The notes under the pieces were generated by a model. The model made no database searches and was not told the DNA's origin. It was given only the letters and a program-made list of their open reading frames with translations. Shown here piece after piece: positions 35,394-43,825 of a DNA stretch of 64,000 bases (its first letter is position 1; each line of letters opens with the position of its first letter). Made by a program: the position numbers and the translations under genes. Source of the stretch: Halosimplex rubrum (GTDB lineage: Archaea > Halobacteriota > Halobacteria > Halobacteriales > Haloarculaceae); the NCBI RefSeq assembly GCF_013415885.1, contig NZ_CP058910.1:3348001-3412000 (forward strand), given 5' to 3'.

Positions 35394-35870
35394 TTATAGA
35401 TCGAGTTCGGTCGCCCCGACGAACGCGTCGTCGGCCCGCACGTCGATTCGGCCGTCGCGACCGACGGCACGCCGCTCGGCGTTCTCGAAGACGACGTTTC
35501 TCTGGTCAGAAGGTTCCGGTCGGCGTCGTATATACTTTTCTTCACAGGCACGCACCGTGCCGCTAACCCCCCGCACGCGGACGCCCACCTCCGCGCCGTC
35601 GACCCCGTCCAGACACGCCAGCACCGCCCGCGCGCGGTCGACCTCGCCCCGGCGCGCCCGCACGATGGCGTGGCCCGCGCCGTCGTCGAACGAGAAGCGA
35701 ACCACCGACAGGTCCGCCTCCGCGCTCCCGGCGTCGCCGACCAGGTTCTGCGCCGCGAACCACAGCTCGCGCTGGAACGCCCGGCGGTCGACCTCCGCGT
35801 CGGGCCACGCCTCCAGCTCGACCGCGAGGTAGCGCCACCGCGGTCGCAGGTGTTTCGGGAGGTGTTTCAC
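35394..35870 (-). CDS. rnp2: RNase P protein component 2 (Pop5/Rnp2)
   Basis: 158 aa. The N-terminal motif KHLPKHLRPRWRYLAVELE is the Pop5/Rpp14 family signature, and the core continues through VVRFSFDDGAGHAIVRARRGEVDRARAVLACLDGVDGAEVGVRVRGVSGTVRACEEKY. The last 45 residues are a haloarchaeal extension. It supports the catalytic RNA of RNase P with Rnp3. Its start overlaps the methyltransferase stop by 4 nt (35867-35870), and psmA follows directly. Confidence 0.92.
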   Translation of the reverse strand: MKHLPKHLRPRWRYLAVELEAWPDAEVDRRAFQRELWFAAQNLVGDAGSAEADLSVVRFSFDDGAGHAIVRARRGEVDRARAVLACLDGVDGAEVGVRVRGVSGTVRACEEKYIRRRPEPSDQRNVVFENAERRAVGRDGRIDVRADDAFVGATELDL

Positions 35871-36541
35871 GAGCCGCCCTCCGCGTCGGCGGCGTCGGGC
35901 CCACCGACCGGTTCGGCCGGCTCCCCGACGGGAACCACGCGCTCGGCGACGAGGACGCCCACCTGGTCGTGGACTCGTTCGACCGCCGTCAGCGCGTAGC
36001 CCGCGGCGGTGAACGCGTCCGCGAGCGTCCCGACCGTCGCCGGGTCGTCGACCTCCGGGCTGTAGAAGGGGTCGTCGGGGTCGGGGCCGTCGAAGAACAT
36101 CACGTCACCGAGCACGACTCGTCGCGGTTCGAGCCCGGCGATCGCGTCGAGCGTCTCGCGCTTCTCGGCGTCCGAGAGGTGGTGCATCGCGAAGTTCGTC
36201 GTCACCACGTCCACGTCGGCGTCGTCGGGGACGGCCGGCTCGCGGAACCGCCCCTCGCCGAACTCGACGTTCGAGAGTCCGCGGTCGGTCGCCTTCTCGC
36301 GGGCCTCCTCGAGCATCCCCTCGCTGATGTCCCGGCCGATCACGCGCTCGGCCTCCTCGGCCAGGGGGAGGGCGATGGCGCCCGTTCCGGTCCCCAGGTC
36401 GAGGACGGTGTCGCCGGGGCGGGGATCGGCGTGTTCGACGACCAGCGACGCGCAGGCGCGGTACTCGTCGCTCTCGTCGTCGTCGTAGTCGGCCGCCATC
36501 TCGTCGAAGCGGGCGGCGTGCTCGTCGAGCGAGCGTTTCAT
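35867..36541 (-). CDS. Class I SAM-dependent methyltransferase
   Basis: 224 aa. Motif I is VLDLGTGTGAIALPLA (about 46-61) and the acidic residue of motif II lies in GRDISEGML. The post-I region NFAMHHLSDAEKRETL is typical of Methyltransf_11/25 enzymes. No NPPY/NPPF motif, so small-molecule, protein or tRNA substrates are possible. It sits between the rnp3 and rnp2 genes in the RNase P superoperon, a place where a methyltransferase gene is often found in haloarchaea. Confidence 0.88.
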   Translation of the reverse strand: MKRSLDEHAARFDEMAADYDDDESDEYRACASLVVEHADPRPGDTVLDLGTGTGAIALPLAEEAERVIGRDISEGMLEEAREKATDRGLSNVEFGEGRFREPAVPDDADVDVVTTNFAMHHLSDAEKRETLDAIAGLEPRRVVLGDVMFFDGPDPDDPFYSPEVDDPATVGTLADAFTAAGYALTAVERVHDQVGVLVAERVVPVGEPAEPVGGPDAADAEGGS

Positions 36542-36613
36542 GGCACCGAGTTCGGCCCGGGGGGCAAAGAACGCCTCGCTCCCGGTCGGTAGCCCCGGCT
36601 CGCGCTCGGCGAC

Positions 36614-37336
36614 CTACCGGTCGTCCACGTCGGCGCCGTCCTCGGCGGCGGCCTCGCGGTAGACGCCCGGCTCGACGAACGCGTCGCTCGCCAGCCGGCG
36701 GTTCCGGTCGACGAGCCGACCCCACTCGGCCAGCCCCGTCCGGATCTGGTCGGCGTCGAAGCCCAGCACCTCGCCGACGGCGACGAGTTCGCGGGGCGCC
36801 CGGAGCTGGAGGTGACTGCGCGGGTCGGCGCTGACGACGTAGGGCGCACCGGCGTCCTCGACGATCTCGCGGAGCTTCCGGAGACCGCGGATCGCCTGGA
36901 CGCGCCGGCCGCCGTCGGCCCGGAGCACTCGCCGGAAGGAGAACTCGAAGCGGACGCCGTTCTCGGCGGCCGCGTTCGCCAGGACGTGGTTCACGTCGCC
37001 GTCGCCGGCCATCGGATGGGCGAGCACGTCGACGGCCGGCTGCTCGACGGCGAAGCGGTTGATCGCCGCCGACCCGCCGTGGACCGCCACGACCGTCTTC
37101 GACCGTCGGTGGTTGCCGACGAACCCGCTCGCTCGCGAGGGGTCTTCCGCCCGGATCTCGACGCCCTCGACGACTTCGACGTCGTACGTCTCGGCTATCT
37201 CCTCGGCGTCGAACTCGGCGAGGGCGTCGCCGTGGTTGCGGACGACGATCCCGTCGAAGCCGTACTCGGCGGCGGTCGTCGCCTGGCGGGCGACGGTCGC
37301 CTCGCCGTCGGGACGGGCGTGGACGGCTTCGTACAT
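36614..37336 (-). CDS. rnp3: RNase P protein component 3 (Rpp30)
   Basis: 240 aa from ATG 37336; a GTG three codons upstream is an alternative. The TIM-barrel-like Rpp30 fold starts with MYEAVHARP, and conserved segments include GFDGIVVRNH, VDVLAHPMAGDGDVNHVLA and NGVRFEFSFRRVL. It pairs with Pop5 (rnp2) in the RNase P holoenzyme, whose RNA is encoded elsewhere. It lies 16 bp downstream of the RNA-binding protein gene on the same strand. Confidence 0.92.
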   Translation of the reverse strand: MYEAVHARPDGEATVARQATTAAEYGFDGIVVRNHGDALAEFDAEEIAETYDVEVVEGVEIRAEDPSRASGFVGNHRRSKTVVAVHGGSAAINRFAVEQPAVDVLAHPMAGDGDVNHVLANAAAENGVRFEFSFRRVLRADGGRRVQAIRGLRKLREIVEDAGAPYVVSADPRSHLQLRAPRELVAVGEVLGFDADQIRTGLAEWGRLVDRNRRLASDAFVEPGVYREAAAEDGADVDDR

Positions 37337-37352
37337 CGCGGTCACGCCACCG

Positions 37353-37778
37353 TCAGAGCGCCTCGAAGACCTCGCGGGCGTTCTCGACGGCCGCGGGCTT
37401 GTCGGCGGGGTAGGCCTCGACCTTCGAGCGGAAGGTGATGCCGTCGCCGCGCTCGATCTCGCCCCGGAACGCCGCCTGCTTGTCCAGCGTCAGGTAGAAG
37501 GCGCAGTTGTCGTCGACCCGCTCGTCGAGTTCGGAGACGACGGCGTCGACGTCGTCGAGTTCGCCCAGTCTGTCGAGGACGTGACGGATCTCATCGGCGC
37601 GCTCGACGCGCGCCGAGAGGACGACGATGCGGTCGCCGTGGTGCCCCTCCGAGGCCGCGCGTTCGATCTCGAAGTCCTCGGGGAGGAACGCGCGCAGCGC
37701 CGACTCGACGCGCTCCTCGTCCTCGGTGACGTAGCAGAACGCTCGCAGGTCGACGTAGTGCAGCGGGACGGAGGCCAT
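37353..37778 (-). CDS. RNA-binding protein (archaeal DUF54 / exosome-associated family)
   Basis: 141 aa. The pattern (PLHYVDLRAFCYVTEDEERVESALRAFLP, GHHGDRIVVLSARVERADEI, DNCAFYLTLDKQAAFRGE) matches the pfam RNA_binding family, found next to RNase P and exosome genes across archaea. It is thought to bind RNA; its partner is not known for haloarchaea. It lies between a small conserved gene and rnp3 in the superoperon. Confidence 0.9.
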   Translation of the reverse strand: MASVPLHYVDLRAFCYVTEDEERVESALRAFLPEDFEIERAASEGHHGDRIVVLSARVERADEIRHVLDRLGELDDVDAVVSELDERVDDNCAFYLTLDKQAAFRGEIERGDGITFRSKVEAYPADKPAAVENAREVFEAL

Positions 37779-37788
37779 CGACCGGGAG

Positions 37789-37971
37789 TTACTCCTCGGC
37801 GGCTTCGAGCTGGTCCTCGGAGACGCCGGCTTCCTGCCCGTCCTCGAAGGAGACGGTGTAGTTCTCGTCGCCGAACATCGTCTCGACGACCTGCGTGACC
37901 GTGCCCGCTTCGCCGTCGTACTCGCTGTGCTCGTCGCGGAGGATGACGCTGTCGTCCTCTTCGAATGCCAT
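37789..37971 (-). CDS. Small DUF1918-like conserved protein
   Basis: 60 aa. A compact beta-rich domain: MAFEEDDSVILRDEHSEYDGEAGTV, then FGDENYTVSFEDGQ. It has an SH3/KOW-like look, with a strand-turn pattern around DG. Function unknown; it is the first gene of the RNase P superoperon. A clear TATA box lies 24-32 bp upstream, so it probably marks the start of the operon transcript. Confidence 0.72.
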   Translation of the reverse strand: MAFEEDDSVILRDEHSEYDGEAGTVTQVVETMFGDENYTVSFEDGQEAGVSEDQLEAAEE

Positions 37972-37994
37972 GGGCGGCGGTACTCGACGGCCCG

Positions 37995-38003
37995 TCAAAA
38001 AGG
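37995..38003 (-). promoter_or_regulatory. TATA box at the head of the RNase P superoperon
   Basis: CCTTTTTGA on the minus strand is 24-32 bp upstream of ATG 37971, the first gene of the cluster that runs to psmA. Confidence 0.55.
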
Positions 38004-38015
38004 GATTGATCCGTC

Positions 38016-38771
38016 TCACTCGGTCCCGCTCGCCGCTCCGCTGGGGACCCCCGGATCGCCGCCGTCGGTGACGACGGCGCGACCCGTCGAATCGGCCGAC
38101 GACTCCGAGGCGTCGGTCGGTGCGGCGGCCGTCGTGTCGCCGGCCCGCCGCTCGGTTCCGACCACGGCGTCGAACAGCGTCCGGAGCGTCGCCAGGGTCG
38201 CCCCGTCGTGTGCGCCCGGGTCGACCGAGACGTACGCGGTCGCGCCGGCCGAGCGGACCCGCGCGACCAGCGCGTGCAGGAACCGAAACGCGCGTTCGAG
38301 GTCGGCGTACTGCAGCAGCGTCGACAGCGAGTCGAGACAGACGACGGGTTGCTCGTCGGCGTCGCGGGCGCGCAGCCACTCGCCGACGGCGATGGCGACG
38401 CCGGTGAGGTCGGTCGGGTCCGAGACGTTGCGGACCGGGAGGCGGTCGCAGCTCCGGTCCGCGTCCGCCACGGGACCGACGGCGGCGACCGCGGCCGAGT
38501 CGACCCGGTCGCATCGCGTCCGAAGCGCCGTCGTCCACGCTTGTACGTCGTGGCGATACAACACTCCGAGGACGCTCCGCGCGCTCTCGCCGTTCAGCGC
38601 GCGGTCGAGCTGGCCCGCCGCGTCCGCGCGGAACGCCGGTTCGCACACCAGTGCGACCGAACCGGTCCCGACCTCGTCGGCGTCGCCGGTCCCGTCCTCG
38701 CCCGCGTCGGAGCCGTCACCGCGCTCGCTCGATCGCACACCCTCGTTCGCCCGCCTGACACCCTCGGTCAT
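38016..38771 (-). CDS. DUF7504 / KaiC-like RecA-fold protein
   Basis: 251 aa. After an acidic N terminus (to about 38) the core has RecA-like strands: a first strand SVALVCEPAF, a Walker B-like VVCLDSLSTLLQY (about 142-154) and a strand ATAYVSVDPGAHD. No Walker A GKT is present, so ATP binding is doubtful. Such proteins pair with bat-type or HalX sensors in haloarchaea; a signalling role is inference. The tail is low-complexity Ser/Thr/Asp. A TATA box lies 25-32 bp upstream. Confidence 0.65.
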   Translation of the reverse strand: MTEGVRRANEGVRSSERGDGSDAGEDGTGDADEVGTGSVALVCEPAFRADAAGQLDRALNGESARSVLGVLYRHDVQAWTTALRTRCDRVDSAAVAAVGPVADADRSCDRLPVRNVSDPTDLTGVAIAVGEWLRARDADEQPVVCLDSLSTLLQYADLERAFRFLHALVARVRSAGATAYVSVDPGAHDGATLATLRTLFDAVVGTERRAGDTTAAAPTDASESSADSTGRAVVTDGGDPGVPSGAASGTE

Positions 38772-38795
38772 CGATATCTGGTCTCTCGACGCGAT

Positions 38796-38803
38796 TCATA
38801 AAT
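38796..38803 (-). promoter_or_regulatory. TATA box of the DUF7504 gene
   Basis: TATTTATG on the minus strand is 25-32 bp upstream of ATG 38771. Confidence 0.55.
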
Positions 38804-38926
38804 ACCCGTCAGACGCCCGGCAGACACACGCTGGCGCCGGCTCGGGACGTACGGAAGCGGCTCCTAACGGCAGCGAACTGGCCCGGAGGTCGAAAACTTA
38901 TGGCGGAGACTCGCGAACGTGAGGCC

Positions 38927-39019
38927 ATGACCGAGCGAACGCGCGCTGACCGGCGGTGGCGTTTGCCGGGGGGACCGCGCCCGTCGAGCAGACCGCATCC
39001 GCCGACACCGGTTCGATGA
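38927..39019 (+). CDS. Possible 30-codon upstream ORF overlapping the Nudix start
   Basis: ATG 38927 opens a 30-residue basic peptide frame whose TGA (39017-39019) overlaps the Nudix ATG (39016) as ATGA. A TATA-like AAAACTTA at 38894-38901 lies about 27 bp upstream. The composition (Arg/Pro-rich) is not typical of a haloarchaeal protein, so it may only be a leader allowing translational coupling, or chance. Confidence 0.25.
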   Translation: MTERTRADRRWRLPGGPRPSSRPHPPTPVR

Positions 39020-39579
39020 CCGCCGTCGACAACCTCTGGTACCTCGCCACCGAGGCCCGCCAGGAGGCCGAACAGGTGTACCACCGGTTCGCCGACGAGT
39101 ACGACGACTTCGTCGAGTTCCGGACCGCCCGGACGGTCTCGCGCGACCGCTTCCGGACCGTCGCCGAACGCATCGAAGCGCAGGGCCTCCCCTACGGCGC
39201 CCACACGCTCGCCTATCGGCCCTCCGGCGAACTCCTGCTCGTCGAGCAGGCCGCCATCGACACCTGGGTGCTCCCCGGCGGCGAGGTCGAACCCGACGAG
39301 TCCGTCCGCGAGGGGGCACGACGCGAACTCGGCGAGGAGGCCGGGATCGACGTGACCTACGACGGCCTGGGCGTCCTCGGCGAGGTCCGCTTCCACAGCG
39401 ACGGCCACGAGACCTGGGGCGTCCTCCCCATCTTCGAGGGCCAAGCGGAGTCGACCGATCTGGCGGTGTGTGACCCCGACGGCGAGATCACCGACGCTCG
39501 CTGGTTCGACGAACTGCCCGAGAACACCCGGGACCGGTCGGTCCTGCGGGAGTGGCGCCGCGACCGCTTCGGCGAGTGA
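39016..39579 (+). CDS. Nudix hydrolase
   Basis: 187 aa. The Nudix box GGEVEPDESVREGARRELGEEAGI (about 91-114) has every catalytic Glu in the GX5EX7REUXEEXGU pattern. An N-terminal helical domain (1-55) precedes it, as in haloarchaeal ADP-ribose/NUDIX proteins with a small leading domain. It probably hydrolyses a nucleoside diphosphate derivative; the exact substrate is unknown. ATG 39016 is chosen because the 20 extra residues upstream lack family sequence. Confidence 0.9.
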   Translation: MTAVDNLWYLATEARQEAEQVYHRFADEYDDFVEFRTARTVSRDRFRTVAERIEAQGLPYGAHTLAYRPSGELLLVEQAAIDTWVLPGGEVEPDESVREGARRELGEEAGIDVTYDGLGVLGEVRFHSDGHETWGVLPIFEGQAESTDLAVCDPDGEITDARWFDELPENTRDRSVLREWRRDRFGE

Positions 39580-39609
39580 GTGACCGCCCTGTCGCGTTGC
39601 CGGTCTCCG

Positions 39610-40437
39610 CTATTCGGGCCCGAACTGCTCGCCTTCGCGGGCGTCGGCCTCTAGCCGCCGGATCGTGGCCCGGGCGTTGCTGGCGTCGTAGCCGAACAGC
39701 ACCGACTCGGCGTACTCGTCGGCGACCTCCGTCGCGTGGACGAGGTCGTCGATGTCGACCTCGACCGCGTAGAGTTCGATCGAGAAGGGGGAATCGAGCT
39801 CGTCGACGAACCCCTTGGCGAGGATCTCCAGCCAGTAGGTCGTCGAGTAGGCCATGTCGTACAGCGGGACGACGAACTCGTCGACGTACTCCGCCAGCGC
39901 GTCCACCTCCAGCCCCGCCCGGTCGTAGATGTGTCCCGGATAGGGGTCGGGGTAGAGCGTGAGATACAGGTCGCCCGGCACCCGCTCGCGGGCCTCGGCG
40001 ACGAACTCGGTGATGACGCTCGCGCGCCAGGCGCGCCAGTCGTCGAACTCGCTGTCGTCGAAGGCGGCCTCACAGCGGTCGCAGTGGCAGTACTCCTCGC
40101 GGGGAAAGCCCACGTCGTCGAGGCGCACGTCCTCGTTCGCGTCGGCGGCGTCCTCGATTATCTCAAGCAGCCCCTCGCGGTAGCGCTCGTGGGTGGGGCA
40201 GACGTAGGCCCAGTCGAAGTAGGGCCGATCACGGGTGGCGGGCTCGCCCTCGGCGCTCTCGGGGACCAGGTCGGGGTTGTCGGCGGCGGCCTTGTTGTCC
40301 CCGAAACAGGAGACCATGTTGACGCCGTTGTCGACGGGTTCGGCCGCGCGCCCGGTCACGTCCTTGACCTCGTAGAAGGCGCGGTCGAACTCCGCCCACT
40401 CCAGTTCGGGCTCGTTGCGCGTGACGACGCCGTACAT
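39610..40437 (-). CDS. Conserved protein resembling TIM-barrel glycosyl hydrolases
   Basis: 275 aa. The central part VCPTHERYREGLLEIIEDA...VRLDDVGFPREEYCHCDRCEAAFDD resembles the (D)GxxLDxxxFP...CxCxxC pattern of putative glycoside hydrolase-like TIM barrels, where the Asp is near the active site and the Cys/His cluster may bind zinc. Later strands (LYLTLYPDPYPGHI, EFVVPLYDMAY) fit the barrel. There is no signal peptide, so the enzyme would be cytosolic. The substrate is unknown and the family assignment is by motif only. Confidence 0.6.
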   Translation of the reverse strand: MYGVVTRNEPELEWAEFDRAFYEVKDVTGRAAEPVDNGVNMVSCFGDNKAAADNPDLVPESAEGEPATRDRPYFDWAYVCPTHERYREGLLEIIEDAADANEDVRLDDVGFPREEYCHCDRCEAAFDDSEFDDWRAWRASVITEFVAEARERVPGDLYLTLYPDPYPGHIYDRAGLEVDALAEYVDEFVVPLYDMAYSTTYWLEILAKGFVDELDSPFSIELYAVEVDIDDLVHATEVADEYAESVLFGYDASNARATIRRLEADAREGEQFGPE

Positions 40438-40527
40438 ACCCGTGGATTGGGGGCGGGCGGTGTAAGTCGTTCGAAAAGGCGGTCGGAGAGCGATGCCTCG
40501 CCGGCGCTGGTGCGCCTGAGATCCCCC

Positions 40528-40605
40528 TTACTCGGCGAGCGCCGTCTTGTAGACGACGGCGACCGCGACCAGGGCGACCAGCACGACCAGTGATTTCTTC
40601 GACAT
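40528..40605 (-). CDS. 25-aa single-helix membrane microprotein
   Basis: ATG 40605 to TAA 40528 encodes MSKKSLVVLVALVAVAVVYK... of 25 residues: a basic start, a 16-residue Val/Ala/Leu helix and a short polar end. It is complete with start and stop, lies in the gap between two divergent genes, and has a composition typical of a membrane microprotein. Its role is unknown. Confidence 0.45.
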   Translation of the reverse strand: MSKKSLVVLVALVAVAVVYKTALAE

Positions 40606-40736
40606 CGCTCGTACGTTCGTGGCAACCGGTTAAAGTGTTTCTGGTGCGAAACGACCGAGCGACCGATCGGATCGCGGGCGACCGCTCGTTCGCCGGGCGA
40701 CCGCTCGGTCGGCGACGGACGCGCCGTCGACCGCGC

Positions 40737-41579
40737 TCAGTCGTCGTCGCTCGCCACCTCGTTGTGCGTGTCGGGGTCGGCCGCGGAGATGTCCCGCATC
40801 GCGCCCTCCATGTCGCCCTCCCAGACGAACGAGAAGTCCTCCGTCCCGTCGACGGACGGGCCCTGCGTCCACGGGGCCTCGTACTCCTCGCCGTCGCGGG
40901 TGGTCGACATAAAGGAGTAGTCGAACTCGTCGGGCATCTCCTCTTCGGGGAAGGTGTTGGGGATGGGGAGGTGGTCGAAGGGGTCCTCGGGGTCGCCCAG
41001 CGTGTGCAGCGCCTTCAGCCACTGGTTCTGGTGCATCGCGTCGCGAGCGACCAGGTACGACAGCATGTCCTTCATCCCCGGGTCGTCGGTCATCTCCCAG
41101 AGCCGCGCCGCCAGCAGGCGACCGGTCGACTCGGCCATGACGTTGGCGTACATGTCCGCCGCGAGGTTGCCGCTGGCGACCACGTAGCTGGCGTCGAAGG
41201 GGTTGCCGTTCGCGTCGATCGGCATCGCGTTCATGCCCGCCGAGAGGTACTGCCGTGGCAGCATTCCGGACATCGCCGCGTTGACGGCCCCGTCCGAACT
41301 CATCTCTTCGCGCAACTCCGTGGGAGCGCCCTCGAGGTTCTTCGCGACGGCCGTCGCGAGCATCTCGATGTGGCCGATCTCCTCGACGGCAGTCTCCATG
41401 AGGAGCTTGCGGTACTCGGCGTGTTCGTCCGGGACGCCGAACGCCTGGAACATGTACTGCAGGCAGACGCGCATCTCGCCTTCGACGCCGCCGATGGCCT
41501 CCTGCAGCATCTTCGCGAACGCCGGGTCGGGTTCCTCTACTTCGACCGGGTACTGGAGTTTGTCGTCGTGGTAGAACAC
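40737..41579 (-). CDS. Manganese catalase
   Basis: 280 aa from a GTG at 41579 (MFYHDDKLQYP, the usual family start); an in-frame GTG at 41600 would add seven residues. A TATA-like CCTATTGAC near 41612-41620 places the start site between them and favours 41579. The di-manganese four-helix bundle is visible: EGEMRV (first Glu), METAVEEIGHIEML (Glu and His), and ARDAMHQNQW (second pair). It degrades hydrogen peroxide in the cytosol. Confidence 0.93.
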   Translation of the reverse strand: MFYHDDKLQYPVEVEEPDPAFAKMLQEAIGGVEGEMRVCLQYMFQAFGVPDEHAEYRKLLMETAVEEIGHIEMLATAVAKNLEGAPTELREEMSSDGAVNAAMSGMLPRQYLSAGMNAMPIDANGNPFDASYVVASGNLAADMYANVMAESTGRLLAARLWEMTDDPGMKDMLSYLVARDAMHQNQWLKALHTLGDPEDPFDHLPIPNTFPEEEMPDEFDYSFMSTTRDGEEYEAPWTQGPSVDGTEDFSFVWEGDMEGAMRDISAADPDTHNEVASDDD

Positions 41580-41683
41580 TGGAAGCCCTCCACCGGCCAC
41601 TCGAAGGGTCTGTCAATAGGCGACTCCCTTTCGCCCGCAAGCCGCCGAAACCGCGCTCAGATGCCGCCTAGCAGCGAAAGCGA

Positions 41684-42145
41684 TCAGGCCACGTCGATCT
41701 GCTCGGGGATGGAGTCGCGGACGATGGTGTCGCAGTAGGTGCAGCGGATGCCGTCGTCGAGCACGTCGAAGCGGGACTCGACGGGCTCGTCCTCGGTCGT
41801 GATGCAGTGGCGGTTCGGACAGGAGAGGACGCCGACGACTTCCGAGGGGCGCTCGACGCGGTGTTTCTTCACCACGTCGAAGTCCTGGACGATGTTGATC
41901 GTCGCGGCGGGGGCGATCAGCGACAGCACGTCCACCTCGTCCTGACTCAGCTCGCGGCCCTCGACCTTGACGATGTCCTTGCTGCCGAGGCGGTCGCTGG
42001 GGACGCGCATGCCGACGCTGACGGTCTCGCCGCTGTCGGCGTCGATGCCGAGGATGGCCAGCACGTTCAGCGCCTGGCCGGCGGTGATGTGGTCGACGAC
42101 GGTGCCGTTGCGGATCTTGGAGACGCGGAGTTCGCGGTCGCTCAT
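41684..42145 (-). CDS. pyrI: Aspartate carbamoyltransferase regulatory subunit
   Basis: 153 aa. The allosteric domain ([27 protein letters not shown]) and the C-terminal zinc domain with four cysteines (SCPNRHC ... RCTYC) are intact. It gives nucleotide control to the catalytic subunit PyrB. Its start overlaps the pyrB stop by 4 nt (42142-42145), so both are translated from one mRNA. Confidence 0.96.
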   Translation of the reverse strand: MSDRELRVSKIRNGTVVDHITAGQALNVLAILGIDADSGETVSVGMRVPSDRLGSKDIVKVEGRELSQDEVDVLSLIAPAATINIVQDFDVVKKHRVERPSEVVGVLSCPNRHCITTEDEPVESRFDVLDDGIRCTYCDTIVRDSIPEQIDVA

Positions 42146-43056
42146 TCGTCACCTCCGAGGACGAGGTCCAGCAGCGCCATCCTGACGGGGACGCCGTTGT
42201 GGGCCTGCTGGAAGTAGTGGGCGTAGTCGGTGTCGTCGATCTCGTGGGCGATCTCGTCGACGCGCGGGAGCGGGTGCATGACCGTCAGGTCGTCGCGGGC
42301 CGCATCCAGCGTCTCGGTGTCGATCTGGTACTCGCCGGCGATCGCCCGGTACTCGCTCTCGTCGGGGAACCGCTCGGCCTGGATCCGGGTGACGTACAGC
42401 ACGTCCAGCTCCGGCAGCACCGGGTCCAGCTCCGTGTGCTCGCGGATCGACGCGCCCTCCTCGTGGAGGTCGTAGCGGACGCTCCGGGGGAGCTTGAGGC
42501 TCTCCGGGCTGATGAAGTGCTGGTCGGCGTCGAAGTTCGTCAGCGCGTGGGCCAGCGAGTGGACCGTCCGCCCGTACTTCAGGTCGCCCATGATCCCGAT
42601 CGTCAGGTCGTCGAAGCCCGCCGACTCGCGGATCGTGTACAGATCCAGCAGGGTCTGGGTGGGGTGTTGGCCCGCGCCGTCGCCGGCGTTGATCAGCGGC
42701 ACGTCGACGAACTCGCTGGCCATCTGTGCCGACCCCTCGCTGGGGTGGCGAAGGACGAGCGCGTCGGCGTAGCCCTCGACCACCCGGACCGTGTCGGCGA
42801 GGCTCTCGCCCTTCTTGACGCTGGAGGACTCGACGGTGCCCATGTCCACGACGTCGCCGCCCAGCCGCTTTATCGCCGCGGTGAAGCTCATCTTCGTCCG
42901 CGTGCTCGGTTCGAAGAAACAGAGCCCGAGCAGGGCGTTCTCGTGGCGGTCGGCGAACGACTCCGGGTCGGCGGCCACCTCCGCCGCCCGGTCGAGCACC
43001 GCCTCGATGTCCGCCCGCGAGAGTTGTTTCGCACTGATAATGTGGTCGTGACGCAT
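42142..43056 (-). CDS. pyrB: Aspartate carbamoyltransferase catalytic subunit
   Basis: 304 aa from ATG 43056. The carbamoyl-phosphate loop STRTKMSF (51-58), the active-site [12 protein letters not shown] and the aspartate-site HPLPRVDEI are present. It makes carbamoyl-aspartate in pyrimidine synthesis, as a PyrB3-PyrI2-type complex. The frame upstream to 43098 adds no family sequence. pyrI follows with an overlap. Confidence 0.96.
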   Translation of the reverse strand: MRHDHIISAKQLSRADIEAVLDRAAEVAADPESFADRHENALLGLCFFEPSTRTKMSFTAAIKRLGGDVVDMGTVESSSVKKGESLADTVRVVEGYADALVLRHPSEGSAQMASEFVDVPLINAGDGAGQHPTQTLLDLYTIRESAGFDDLTIGIMGDLKYGRTVHSLAHALTNFDADQHFISPESLKLPRSVRYDLHEEGASIREHTELDPVLPELDVLYVTRIQAERFPDESEYRAIAGEYQIDTETLDAARDDLTVMHPLPRVDEIAHEIDDTDYAHYFQQAHNGVPVRMALLDLVLGGDE

Positions 43057-43149
43057 CGAGTAGAGTCGCGCCCTCGATTGTCTTGAAACTCCCGACACGG
43101 GGTCACCCGCGCCGAAGGTTCAAGTACGAGAGCCCGACCACGCCGACCC

Positions 43150-43797
43150 ATGCTCGCGATCGCCGGCGGCAAGGGTGGCTGCGGGAAGACGACCACGGCG
43201 CTGGGGCTGGCGGCCGCGCTCGCGCGGGACGGCGGCCGACCGCTCGTCGTCGACGCCGACTGCGACATGCCGAACCTGCACACGATGGCCGATACGGACC
43301 GCTCGCCGGGCGTCGACGCCGTCGCCGACGGCGACTCGATCGCCGCGGTGACCCACCGGAGCACCGTCGTTCCCGGCGTCGACGTGCTCCCGTCCGGGAA
43401 CGCCTCCGGACCGCTCGACCGGACGGCGCTCCGCCGGCTCGGGCGCGCTCGTCAGCGGGTGATCCTCGACTGCCCGGCGGGCGCGACGGACGCGGCTGCC
43501 GCGCCGCTGCGTCACGCCGACGCGGCGCTGGTCGTCTCGACCGGCGAGCCGGCGAGCCTCGACGACGCCGCCAAGACCGCGCGGATGGCCGAGACGCTGG
43601 ACGCCCGAGTCGCGGGGAGCGTCCTCACCCGGACCGACGACCCGCCGTCGGCCGTCTCGGCTTCGGCGGACCTCGCTCGCGCGGTCGAGCCGGTACTGGC
43701 GACGGTTCCGGAGATCGCGGGTGACGTGCTGGGCGACCGGGTCGGACGCACGTCGTACGATCGGCTCGCAACGGCGCTCGTGAGGCGGAATGTTTAA
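43150..43797 (+). CDS. MinD/ParA-like P-loop ATPase
   Basis: 215 aa. Deviant Walker A is GGKGGCGKTTTALGL (about 6-20), followed by VDADCDMPNLH. The Walker B-like strand VILDCPAG (about 106-113) and a TEPASLDDA-type stretch complete the fold. It is shorter than cell-division MinD and lacks an obvious C-terminal amphipathic helix, so a role in membrane patterning is uncertain. Its stop codon overlaps the promoter of the next gene. Confidence 0.85.
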   Translation: MLAIAGGKGGCGKTTTALGLAAALARDGGRPLVVDADCDMPNLHTMADTDRSPGVDAVADGDSIAAVTHRSTVVPGVDVLPSGNASGPLDRTALRRLGRARQRVILDCPAGATDAAAAPLRHADAALVVSTGEPASLDDAAKTARMAETLDARVAGSVLTRTDDPPSAVSASADLARAVEPVLATVPEIAGDVLGDRVGRTSYDRLATALVRRNV

Positions 43798-43799
43798 TC
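43793..43799 (+). promoter_or_regulatory. TATA box of the KaiC-like gene
   Basis: TTTAATC is 27-33 bp upstream of ATG 43826 and overlaps the MinD-like stop codon, so the two genes can be read separately. Confidence 0.55.
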
Positions 43800-43825
43800 T
43801 GGTGGGATCGTAATGACTCGATAGC

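Noticed and set aside
34624-35832. Plus-strand ORF of 435 codons opposite psmA and rnp2
   Set aside because: Shadow of highly conserved proteasome and RNase P genes on the minus strand.
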